A stretch of 64,000 bases of DNA. Origin: Microbacterium sp. Leaf159. Its GTDB lineage: Bacteria > Actinomycetota > Actinomycetes > Actinomycetales > Microbacteriaceae. Made by a program: the position numbers and the translations under genes. Of the stretch, positions 40,063 to 47,053 are shown piece by piece. Position 1 is the stretch's first letter; the number at the start of each line of letters is the position of its first letter. Below the pieces are notes generated by a model. The model was not told where the DNA came from. It made no database searches and saw only the letters and a program-made list of their open reading frames with translations. The stretch covers positions 1,105,310 to 1,169,309 of the forward strand of contig NZ_LMOU01000001.1 of assembly GCF_001423615.1 (NCBI RefSeq), written 5' to 3'.

Positions 40063-40162
40063 AGTACCCGGCGGAGTCGTTCTCGAGCAGGTTCAGAGCG
40101 TCCGGAACCGGCTGGAGCACGGTGGGTGCGTCCTGCTCGACGGAGTCCTGTGTCTTGGCCAT
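40019..40162 (-). CDS. 47-aa peptide with CSGGVCH motif
   Basis: Not recognised. The polypeptide starts MAKTQDSVEQ, has an acidic Asp/Glu/Leu middle part and ends GYCSGGVCHFPAPKTQ. It has no signal peptide or membrane segment. The two cysteines (34 and 39) with a following His could bind metal, form a disulfide or be a modification site. TAGCAT (40074-40069) lies 6 nt before the second of two adjacent ATGs, matching the leaderless pattern of this chromosome, and a hairpin follows. Promoter, frame and terminator support a real gene; function is unknown. Confidence 0.62.
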   Translation of the reverse strand: MAKTQDSVEQDAPTVLQPVPDALNLLENDSAGYCSGGVCHFPAPKTQ

Positions 40163-40255
40163 CATTAGATGCTACGCCTGCTCTGACCGGATGGCGCGGA
40201 AATCGACACGCCGATCGACAGTGGACGGACAGCCGCGCTCCCCTACGGTTGACGA

Positions 40256-40837
40256 GTGCTCAAACGACTCATCGCCCGCCTGTACTGGACGCTCAGCCGC
40301 TGGACCCTCACCGCTGAGGGCACGCCCACCCGCCCGACGATCCTGATCGGTGCGCCGCATACGTCGAACTGGGACTTCCTGCTGATGCTGGCCATCGCCT
40401 GGCGCCTGGACATCGAGGTGCACTGGCTCGGCAAGAGCAGCCTTTTCAGAGGATGGCGTGGCCCGATCATGCGCGGCCTCGGCGGCATCCCCGTCGACAG
40501 AGCGGACCCCGCGCGCGTCGTGGCGGATGTGGTGGCACAGGTCCACTCGGGAAGCGTGTTCGGGCTGGTCATCACGCCCGACGGCACCCGCGGCGGCAAC
40601 GAGTACTGGAAGTCGGGCTTCTACCGCATCGCCCGAGAGACGGGGATGCCGGTCACGCTCGGGTTCGTCGACCGCACCACGATGACGACCGGCCTCGGAC
40701 CCACGATCGACCTGACCGGCGACATTCCCGCCGACATGGATCGGATCCGTGCCTTCTACGCCGACAAGGCGGGAGTCCGCCCCGAGCGCCGCACGGAACC
40801 GCGCCTGCGAGAAGAGAAACCGACCAGCGACAGCTGA
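40256..40837 (+). CDS. PlsC-like acyltransferase
   Basis: 193 aa. The motif HTSNWDFLL (HX4D) at about 35-43, GGIPVDRADP and TPDGTRGGNEYWKSGF correspond to the acyltransferase blocks I-III of lysophosphatidate acyltransferase-like proteins. Probably acylates a lipid precursor at the membrane; acceptor unknown. GTG start with TACGGT (40244-40249) ending 6 nt upstream and no Shine-Dalgarno. Confidence 0.88.
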   Translation: MLKRLIARLYWTLSRWTLTAEGTPTRPTILIGAPHTSNWDFLLMLAIAWRLDIEVHWLGKSSLFRGWRGPIMRGLGGIPVDRADPARVVADVVAQVHSGSVFGLVITPDGTRGGNEYWKSGFYRIARETGMPVTLGFVDRTTMTTGLGPTIDLTGDIPADMDRIRAFYADKAGVRPERRTEPRLREEKPTSDS

Positions 40838-40849
40838 ACGCGACCCGGG

Positions 40850-41071
40850 TCAGTCCGAGTCCGCCGCGTCGACCTCCGCGCGAGCCTCGGAGCGCGCGTA
40901 GGCGAGGTCGTCGGCGGAGATGGTCTCGGCCATCCCGACCACGGCTCCCGTGATGGTGCGGATCTCCTCGCGAGCCCGTTCGCCGAGATGCGGTGCAGTC
41001 TCGCCGAGCACCTCCACTCGGGCGTCGAGCGACAGCTCGGACCACCATTCGCGAATGGGGGGAATCGTCAT
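40850..41071 (-). CDS. small hypothetical protein
   Basis: 73-aa acidic, helical protein starting MTIPPIREWWSELSLDAR and ending DAADSD. No known domain recognised. GAGGAGG precedes the ATG at 41071 by about 7 nt, which fixes the start within the longer open frame. Convergent with the acyltransferase gene and divergent from the next. Confidence 0.75.
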   Translation of the reverse strand: MTIPPIREWWSELSLDARVEVLGETAPHLGERAREEIRTITGAVVGMAETISADDLAYARSEARAEVDAADSD

Positions 41072-41140
41072 CCGAACCTCCTCGGAGTTCGTGCGGCAAG
41101 AGTCTGGACAGCATCCGACTTCCCCCGCGAGACTGACCAC

Positions 41141-41653
41141 ATGGAACCCGAAGAGCGCCTTCCTGCCGCCGAGCGCGATGACCTGGTCGACGGACGCGAT
41201 GAGACCCGCAACGAGCGTGCCGACCGCAACTGGGACGAGCTGCTGCAGGAACTGCGCGTCATGCAGACCGGGACGCAGATCCTCACGGGCTTCCTCCTCG
41301 CGGTGGCGTTCCAGCCTCGATTCGAGGACATGGATGAGTTCCAACGCGACCTCTACGTCGTGCTCGTGGCACTCGCCGCGCTCGCGACCATCCTCGCACT
41401 GGCACCCGTCGGCATGCATCGGGCCATCTTCGGACGACGACGCAAACCCGAGCTCGTGCGCGTGGCCGCGCGGATCGTCAAGATCGACCTCGTGGTGATC
41501 GCAGCGCTGACCATCGGGGTGACCACGCTGATCATCGACTTCACGGTGAACCGCGCGGCGGGCCTGATCGCGCTCGTCGCATCTCTGGTGACGATCGCGC
41601 TCCTGTCTGTGGTGCTCCCCCGCCTCATCCGGCGGGCGGTGGACCGCAGCTGA
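41141..41653 (+). CDS. DUF6328-type membrane protein
   Basis: 170 aa. Acidic N-terminus, then the conserved block RNWDELLQELRVMQTGTQIL, followed by about four hydrophobic helices (about 50-68, 79-97, 117-140 and 143-161). Annotated in related genomes as a DUF6328 family protein; no function known. ATG at 41141 has no Shine-Dalgarno; GAGACT ends 6 nt upstream. Confidence 0.85.
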   Translation: MEPEERLPAAERDDLVDGRDETRNERADRNWDELLQELRVMQTGTQILTGFLLAVAFQPRFEDMDEFQRDLYVVLVALAALATILALAPVGMHRAIFGRRRKPELVRVAARIVKIDLVVIAALTIGVTTLIIDFTVNRAAGLIALVASLVTIALLSVVLPRLIRRAVDRS

Positions 41654-41692
41654 CCGCGGCCCACCTGCATCGCCTCGGCGAAGCGCGTCGAC

Positions 41693-42235
41693 TCAGCGCC
41701 CGGCAGGAGTCCGGTTCTCAGCGCTGACCATCCAGGCGAACTGCTCGAGGCTCTCGAGGACGGCGTGCAGGATGTCAGCAGAGGTCGGGTCCTCCTCATC
41801 GACGGCATCGTGCACGTCGCGGATGGTGCCGATCGTGGCCTCGAGGCGCGCGGTGATGAGGTCGATCGTGTCGGTGGTCGACACCTCACCCATCGGGAAT
41901 GCGGGAAGCGATGTCGTCTCGGCGATCGTGTCGGTGCGCCCGTCGGGAACGGCGTGCAGCGCACGCATGCGCTCGGCGACCGTGTCGCTGAAGGCGCGCG
42001 CCGCATCGATGATCTCGTCGAGTTGACGGTGCGTATCGCGGAAGTTGCGACCGACGACGTTCCAATGGGCCTGCTTGCCCTGCAGCGAGAGCTCGATGAG
42101 GTCGACGAGCACGACCTGCAGGTTGGCCGCCAGCGTCGAAGAGGCGGTGAAGCCCTTCTCGGCGTTCTGGCGCCTCGTGGTCTTCGCGCCGCGCTTGGAC
42201 GTGCTGCCTGTCTTGGACTTGGTGTTCTCAGCCAT
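41693..42235 (-). CDS. dps: Dps-family ferritin-like DNA-protection protein
   Basis: 180 aa. Four-helix bundle forming a dodecamer that oxidises Fe2+ with peroxide and stores iron. Ferroxidase residues are in register with the family: H57 in KQAHWNV, H69 and D73 in THRQLDEIID, D84 and E88 in SDTVAERM. The lysine/arginine-rich N-terminal tail (first 22 residues) probably binds DNA. Confidence 0.96.
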   Translation of the reverse strand: MAENTKSKTGSTSKRGAKTTRRQNAEKGFTASSTLAANLQVVLVDLIELSLQGKQAHWNVVGRNFRDTHRQLDEIIDAARAFSDTVAERMRALHAVPDGRTDTIAETTSLPAFPMGEVSTTDTIDLITARLEATIGTIRDVHDAVDEEDPTSADILHAVLESLEQFAWMVSAENRTPAGR

Positions 42236-42331
42236 GGGATCCTCCTGGGGTCTGGCCTGCGACGGTAGCCTCCGAGGCCCTCGTGTTCGAGGGGGTTGAC
42301 AGTCCATCGGTGCAGGCCTGATCGTGGCGCA

Positions 42332-42871
42332 GTGACGGAACCAGAGACATCCCACGACCAGACCGGCGGCCCGGAACCAGAGGTGGCCATCGCGCCCATG
42401 ATCGAAGCGGATGCCGGTGAGGTGCTCACCCTGCAACGCGCGGCCTTCGTCTCGGAGGCGCAGATCTACGGCAGCGCCGACATGCCGCCGCTGACGCAGA
42501 CGCTGGGCGAGGTCGAGGCGGAGCTGCGAACTGGCGGCGGTCTGACCGCCCGTATCCGCGGACGTCTGGTGGGCGCGATCCGGTTCGTCGAGGACGACGG
42601 CCTGCTGCTCATCGGCCGCATCGCGATCGCTCCCGACATGCAGGGCGAGGGCATCGGCCGCACCCTTCTCAACGAGGCTGAGCGCTCGTCGACGGCTGGG
42701 GAGGCCGAGCTCTTCACGGGCAGCCTGAGCGAGGCGAACATCCGCCTCTACGAAGCGTGCGGCTACCGAGAGACGGTGCGGGTGCCGGACGGCGACGGGA
42801 CGGAACAGGTCTTCCTGAGAAAACCTCTGCATCAGGTGGGAGACCCCTCCGAACCGGGCGCGTCGGGTTGA
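42332..42871 (+). CDS. GNAT-family N-acetyltransferase
   Basis: 179 aa. The acetyl-CoA motif A is IAIAPDMQGEGIGRTLLNEA, followed by TGSLSEANIRLYEACGYRET. Substrate not evident. The GTG at 42332 is chosen because the preceding residues overlap the dps upstream region; there is no strong Shine-Dalgarno. An alternative start a few codons downstream is possible. Confidence 0.9.
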   Translation: MTEPETSHDQTGGPEPEVAIAPMIEADAGEVLTLQRAAFVSEAQIYGSADMPPLTQTLGEVEAELRTGGGLTARIRGRLVGAIRFVEDDGLLLIGRIAIAPDMQGEGIGRTLLNEAERSSTAGEAELFTGSLSEANIRLYEACGYRETVRVPDGDGTEQVFLRKPLHQVGDPSEPGASG

Positions 42872-42947
42872 AACGCGTCGCCGGGTGGGGAATCGTGGCC
42901 CGGACACGCCGCACCCGCGTCGTGACCGCAACCGGAAGGAGAGTCTC

Positions 42948-43247
42948 GTGCTCACCCTCACCGATAACGCCACCGCAATCGTGAACACCCTCGTCAGCCG
43001 TCAGACCGACGCCACCGACGCAGGGCTCCGCATCCACTCCACGCCCGCACCAGGGCCCGACGGCGGCGCGCGCCTCGCCGTCCTGGTCACGCCCGACCCC
43101 GAGCCTGAGGATCAGGTCGTCGAGGTCTCGGGCACGCGTCTCTTCCTCGATGAGACGGCCGCCGCTGCGCTCGATGACAAGATCCTCGATGCCGGAGTGG
43201 ACGACGAGGGTTCGGTGTCCTTCGCCGTGCTCCCGAAGGTCGCCTGA
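42948..43247 (+). CDS. HesB/IscA-like protein lacking cysteines
   Basis: 99 aa. The N-terminal LTLTDNATAIVNTLV and ARLAVLVTPDPEPEDQVVEV resemble the A-type Fe-S carrier fold. No cysteine is present, so it cannot bind a cluster in the usual way; the C-terminal CxC is missing. AAGGAGAG lies 4 nt before the GTG. Followed by a perfect hairpin terminator. Confidence 0.82.
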   Translation: MLTLTDNATAIVNTLVSRQTDATDAGLRIHSTPAPGPDGGARLAVLVTPDPEPEDQVVEVSGTRLFLDETAAAALDDKILDAGVDDEGSVSFAVLPKVA

Positions 43248-43258
43248 CGAAGACTTCC

Positions 43259-43291
43259 CGGATGCCGCGGCTCATCGAGCCGCGGCATCCG
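43259..43291 (+). terminator. perfect 15-bp hairpin terminator
   Basis: CGGATGCCGCGGCTC (43259-43273), loop ATC, GAGCCGCGGCATCCG (43277-43291). It starts 12 bp after the stop at 43247. The stem contains the over-represented GGATGC/GCATCC hexamer. Confidence 0.82.
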
Positions 43292-43377
43292 TGCGTCCGC
43301 GGGTGTGTGCACCCCGGCTCGCGTAGGTTAGAACCAGAGCCGCGATCGTCGTGGTTCGAGAAGGACCGTTCACGCGC

Positions 43378-43722
43378 ATGAAGTTGGCACTGCTCCGCCG
43401 GTACGTCGTCCTCGCCGAGACGCTGCACTTCCCCCGAGCCGCGAAGGAACTGGGTATCCCGCTGGCTTCGCTCTACACCTCGCTCGACAAGCTCGAAGCA
43501 GAGGTGGGCCACACACTCGTCAACCGCGAGGGCACACCTCGCCTGACGAGCGTCGGAGAGCTGTTCCTCGTCGAGGCTCAGGCCACTGTCGCGGCCGCTC
43601 CCCCGCCCGCACCGAAGACCGTGGGCCCGGCCGGCGGCAAAGCCAAGGCGTCGAAGGGCAAGGGGCGGGCGCCCATCGTCAAGGGGCAGCCCAAGCCGTA
43701 TAAGAAGCGTCAGGGTCGCTGA
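43378..43722 (+). CDS. LysR-type HTH-only protein with basic tail
   Basis: 114 aa. Residues 1-60 are a LysR-type winged helix (RRYVVLAETLHFPRAAKELG, then LYTSLDKLEAEVGHTLVNRE). The effector domain is absent; instead there is an Ala/Pro segment and a lysine/glycine-rich tail ending KKRQGR. LysR regulators are normally about 300 aa. ATG 43378 has GAAGGA about 11 nt upstream. It may be a nucleoid-type or stand-alone DNA binder. Confidence 0.85.
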   Translation: MKLALLRRYVVLAETLHFPRAAKELGIPLASLYTSLDKLEAEVGHTLVNREGTPRLTSVGELFLVEAQATVAAAPPPAPKTVGPAGGKAKASKGKGRAPIVKGQPKPYKKRQGR

Positions 43723-43741
43723 GCTTCCCGAGCATCGAGAC

Positions 43742-45406
43742 TCAGCGTTCTTCGACCTGTCCGTTCTCGACGCTCCAGCGGCGGTTCGTCTGCACCGCTT
43801 CCAGCATCCGACGATCGTGGGTGACGAGCAGAAGAGTGCCCGTGTACGATTCGAGGGCCTGTTCGAGCTGTTCGATCGCCGGCAGATCGAGGTGGTTGGT
43901 GGGCTCGTCGAGCACCAGCAGGTTGATTCCGCGCGCCTGCAGCAGGGCGAGTGCCGCCCGCGTGCGCTCCCCCGGTGAGAGTTCGTCCACCGGCCGTGTC
44001 ACGTGCTCGGCCCTGAGACCGAACTTGGCCAGCAGAGTCCGCACCTCGGCCGACGACATCTCGGGCACAAGCGCCTCGAACGCATCGGCGAGCGCAGCAT
44101 CTCCGATGAGGAGCGAGCGCGCCTGGTCGATCTCTCCGATCAGCACGCTGCTTCCGAGTGTCGAGGTGCCCTCGACGGGCGTCTGTCGCCCGAGGAGCGC
44201 GCGCAGCAGGGTGGACTTCCCCGCTCCGTTCGGCCCGGTGATGCCGATGCGGTCTCCCGCGTCGACCTGCAGCGACAGCGGACCGAGCGTGAAATCGCCC
44301 TGCCAGAACACCGCGGAGTTCAACGTCGACACGACGGTGCTCGAGCGAGGCGCAGACCCGATCGTGAACTCGAGCTGCCACTCCTTGCGAGGCTCGTCGA
44401 CCTCGTCGAGGCGTGCGATCCGGCTCTCCATCTGACGCACCTTCTGTGCCTGCTTCTCGCTGGACTCCATCGATGCCTTGCGCTTGATCTTGTCGTTGTC
44501 GGGAGACTTCTTCATCGCGTTGCGCACGCCCTGGCTCGACCACTCCCGCTGGGTGCGGGCACGGGCGACGAGATCGGCCTTCTTGTCGGCGAACTCGTCG
44601 TACTTCTCCCGCAGGTGACGGCGGACCACCGCGCGCTCTTCGATGTACGCGTCGTACCCGCCGCCGTAGACGCGATGGGAGTTCTGCGCGAGGTCGAGCT
44701 CGAGAACCCGGGTGACGCTTCGCGCGAGGAACTCGCGGTCGTGACTGACCAGCACGACGCCACCGCGAAGCCCGCGCACGAAGGACTCCAGCCGGTCGAG
44801 GCCGTCGAGATCGAGATCGTTGGTCGGTTCGTCGAGGAAGACGATGTCGAAGCGCGACAGCAGCAGGGCGGCCAGCCCGACGCGTGCGGCCTGGCCTCCG
44901 GACAGTCCCGTCATGAGCGCGTCCTCGGCCACGCGTCCGCCGCTCGGGAGGCCGAGATCCGCCAGCACCGCGGGGATGCGCTCATCGAGGTCCGCCGCGC
45001 CGCTGGCGAGCCATCGGTCGAGTGCCTGCGAGTACGTGTCCGCGGGGTCCGTGCCCACCGGCGCCAGCGAGGGGTCTCCCAGGGCGGCAGCCGCGGCATC
45101 CATCTCGTGCGTCGCCTCGGCGCAGCCCGTGCGGCGCGCGATGTACTCGGCCACCGTCTCCCCCTCGACGCGCTCGTGCTCCTGCGGCAGCCAGCCGACG
45201 AAGGCGTCGGCCGGTGCGAGAGACACCGTTCCGTCAGCAGGTGCGAGAACCCCCGCGAGGATCCGGAGCAGCGTGGACTTGCCTGCGCCGTTTGCGCCGA
45301 CGACCCCGATCACGTCTCCGGGAGCGACGGTCAGGTCGAGGCCCTCGAAGAGGATGCGGTGACCGTAGCCACCTGCCAGATTCTGGGCGACGAGGGTAGC
45401 GGTCAT
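43742..45406 (-). CDS. ABC-F family ATP-binding protein
   Basis: 554 aa, two ATPase domains and no membrane segment. Domain 1: Walker A GVVGANGAGKSTLLR, signature LSGGQAARVG, Walker B IVFLDEPTNDLDLDGL. Domain 2: GPNGAGKSTLLR, LSPGERTRAALA, LLVLDEPTNHLDL. The charged linker (about 250-330) is the ABC-F P-site motif, so it probably acts on the ribosome, in antibiotic protection or translation control. CAGACT ends 6 nt before the ATG. Confidence 0.95.
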   Translation of the reverse strand: MTATLVAQNLAGGYGHRILFEGLDLTVAPGDVIGVVGANGAGKSTLLRILAGVLAPADGTVSLAPADAFVGWLPQEHERVEGETVAEYIARRTGCAEATHEMDAAAAALGDPSLAPVGTDPADTYSQALDRWLASGAADLDERIPAVLADLGLPSGGRVAEDALMTGLSGGQAARVGLAALLLSRFDIVFLDEPTNDLDLDGLDRLESFVRGLRGGVVLVSHDREFLARSVTRVLELDLAQNSHRVYGGGYDAYIEERAVVRRHLREKYDEFADKKADLVARARTQREWSSQGVRNAMKKSPDNDKIKRKASMESSEKQAQKVRQMESRIARLDEVDEPRKEWQLEFTIGSAPRSSTVVSTLNSAVFWQGDFTLGPLSLQVDAGDRIGITGPNGAGKSTLLRALLGRQTPVEGTSTLGSSVLIGEIDQARSLLIGDAALADAFEALVPEMSSAEVRTLLAKFGLRAEHVTRPVDELSPGERTRAALALLQARGINLLVLDEPTNHLDLPAIEQLEQALESYTGTLLLVTHDRRMLEAVQTNRRWSVENGQVEER

Positions 45407-45418
45407 CAGACCAGTCTG

Positions 45419-45679
45419 TCAGGAAGCCATCCCGCCGACCGCACGGAAGAACAGCGAGAACCAGATGATGAAGAAGCCGATCTGAGCGAGCGTGCCGAAG
45501 ATGCCGATCACCATCGCCCAGCGGGCGAGTCCCCGGCCGGATTCGGTGTTGCCCGGCGCATCGAGCTGACGGCGGGCGAACACGGACAGGATCACGCCCG
45601 CGAGCGGGATCATGAATGCGGCGATGAAGCCGACGAGGGCGAGCACATTCGTCTTGGCTGGTGCGGCGTACTGGGTCAC
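45419..45679 (-). CDS. DUF4190-type membrane protein
   Basis: 86 aa with two helices (about 11-30 and 53-80) and the connecting FARRQLDAPGNTESGRGLAR, typical of DUF4190 small actinobacterial proteins. Function unknown. GTG start with TATCCT (45691-45686) ending 6 nt upstream and no Shine-Dalgarno. Confidence 0.88.
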   Translation of the reverse strand: MTQYAAPAKTNVLALVGFIAAFMIPLAGVILSVFARRQLDAPGNTESGRGLARWAMVIGIFGTLAQIGFFIIWFSLFFRAVGGMAS

Positions 45680-45706
45680 GGGATCAGGATAGAGCGCGAT
45701 CCGCCC

Positions 45707-46243
45707 TCAGAGCGCGACCCGGTCATGCGTGGCGATCGCGAACCGCTGCCCCGGATACCGCAGCCCGGAGAAGTACATGTTCGTGTGCGCGACGATCTGC
45801 TCTCCCGTGATCGGTACGCCGTCCCATTCGGTGTCGACGGTGGTGTGCGCGACGCTCACGAGCGTGACGTCGTACCCCTCGGCCGCAGCACGCTGCATCG
45901 TGGTGCGCACGCAGAAATCCGACTGCGCCCCGGTGATCACCAGGTGCGTCGCGCCGAGGCCATCGAGCGTCTCGCGCAGCGTCGTGTCGGCGAAGGAGTC
46001 GCGGTAGCTCTTGCCCACCAGCGGCTCCCCTTCGGCCCGGTTCAGCGGCGCCGCGAGCTCCCACTCGGGTGTGCCCACCCCGACGGGATCGTGATGCACC
46101 CAGACCACGGGAACGTCGGCGGCGCGAGCGCGATCGACCAGCGCCGCAGCGCGCGCGAGCACGCCATGCTCGTCGTGGCATCCGGGCATCACCCCGGCCT
46201 GCAGGTCGATCGCGAGGACGACGGTGCGCTCGCCCGAGGCCAT
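45707..46243 (-). CDS. isochorismatase-family hydrolase
   Basis: 178-aa cysteine hydrolase. The catalytic triad is visible: D13 in [10 protein letters not shown], Lys in [10 protein letters not shown] and Cys in [16 protein letters not shown] with the usual following cis-peptide region. The family hydrolyses vinyl ethers or amides such as nicotinamide; the substrate here is unknown. Starts 5 bp after the preceding stop (46249), so probably coupled with it. Confidence 0.92.
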   Translation of the reverse strand: MASGERTVVLAIDLQAGVMPGCHDEHGVLARAAALVDRARAADVPVVWVHHDPVGVGTPEWELAAPLNRAEGEPLVGKSYRDSFADTTLRETLDGLGATHLVITGAQSDFCVRTTMQRAAAEGYDVTLVSVAHTTVDTEWDGVPITGEQIVAHTNMYFSGLRYPGQRFAIATHDRVAL

Positions 46244-46248
46244 CGGGT

Positions 46249-46809
46249 TCAGTCCCAGTCCAGGTATTCCTCGATGATCACGCCGGTCTCGATCGGGTGA
46301 TGCATCGGGAACAGGTGATCGCCGGCGATCGTCTTGATGCTCGATCGGTCGGGGATCGCGGACTGCAGCGCCTCGGCGTTCGCGGCGGGAGTGTCGGTGT
46401 CTTCGGTTCCCTGCACGATCAGTACGGGGATCGCGGGGGCCACCTCGATATCGACGTCCTCGACACCGAGCAGCAGGAGTCCGTTCGCGCGATCGGCGTG
46501 TGCGGAGACCAGTGCCCGAGCGATGGTTCCACCGAATCCGTGGCCTCCGACCCAGGTGTCGTCGATGCCGACATGGTCGACCACGGCGACGACATCTTCG
46601 ACGCGCTCCTCAAGCGTCGCCTCGCCGGCACGGTGGCCGATGCGCAGCACGTGGAAGCCCGCCTCCTCGGCGAGGTAGTGCGCGGCGACGCCCAGAACGT
46701 CGGCCGCGAGCCCCTGCTCCTGGATCAGCACGAGCTTGACCGGCCCGTCACCCTCATCCACGAAGGGGATGGCGCGGCCTTCTGGCTCGAAGATCTGGGT
46801 GTCGGTCAT
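46249..46809 (-). CDS. alpha/beta-hydrolase-like protein without nucleophile Ser
   Basis: 186 aa with the alpha/beta hydrolase layout: an N-terminal strand [11 protein letters not shown], the elbow [16 protein letters not shown] and a late strand [20 protein letters not shown]. The elbow reads GHGFGG where the nucleophile Ser is expected, and the terminal region has GDHLFP with the His. A catalytic role is therefore doubtful. GAGGAG lies about 10 nt before the ATG. Confidence 0.85.
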   Translation of the reverse strand: MTDTQIFEPEGRAIPFVDEGDGPVKLVLIQEQGLAADVLGVAAHYLAEEAGFHVLRIGHRAGEATLEERVEDVVAVVDHVGIDDTWVGGHGFGGTIARALVSAHADRANGLLLLGVEDVDIEVAPAIPVLIVQGTEDTDTPAANAEALQSAIPDRSSIKTIAGDHLFPMHHPIETGVIIEEYLDWD

Positions 46810-46867
46810 GGGCGCGCGGCTCCTCGTTCAGCGTTCAGGGGTCGTGTTCCAGCGTAGTCGAGCGCGT

Positions 46868-47014
46868 CTATTCGCTGTGGTCCTGGAGGTCGGGGCTCGC
46901 CCGCAGGGCATCGGCGATCTGCTCCTCCGGTCGCGGCGCGACGGTCTCGTCGAGTTCGAGCTCCGGGACTGACGGCTCGTCCGCGGCTGGTATGTGCTCG
47001 TTGTGGTCAGACAT
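46868..47014 (-). CDS. 48-aa acidic small protein
   Basis: Not recognised. It starts MSDHNEHIPAADEP and ends DLQDHSE, strongly acidic (many Asp/Glu) and probably disordered. GAAGGA lies about 8 nt before the ATG. The frame fills the gap between two minus-strand genes. Coding status rests on the Shine-Dalgarno and position only. Confidence 0.6.
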   Translation of the reverse strand: MSDHNEHIPAADEPSVPELELDETVAPRPEEQIADALRASPDLQDHSE

Positions 47015-47053
47015 GGCGAATCCTTCGGTCGACGGCACCCACAGCGTACGCCC

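Noticed and set aside
40850..41419. Longer open frame (189 codons) upstream of the small minus-strand gene
   Set aside because: It overlaps the DUF6328-type gene antisense. GAGGAGG before ATG 41071 marks the true start.
44003..46300. 765-codon plus-strand open frame opposite the ABC-F, DUF4190 and isochorismatase genes
   Set aside because: Spans several convincing minus-strand genes. The translation is Arg/Asp/Gly-rich without domains.
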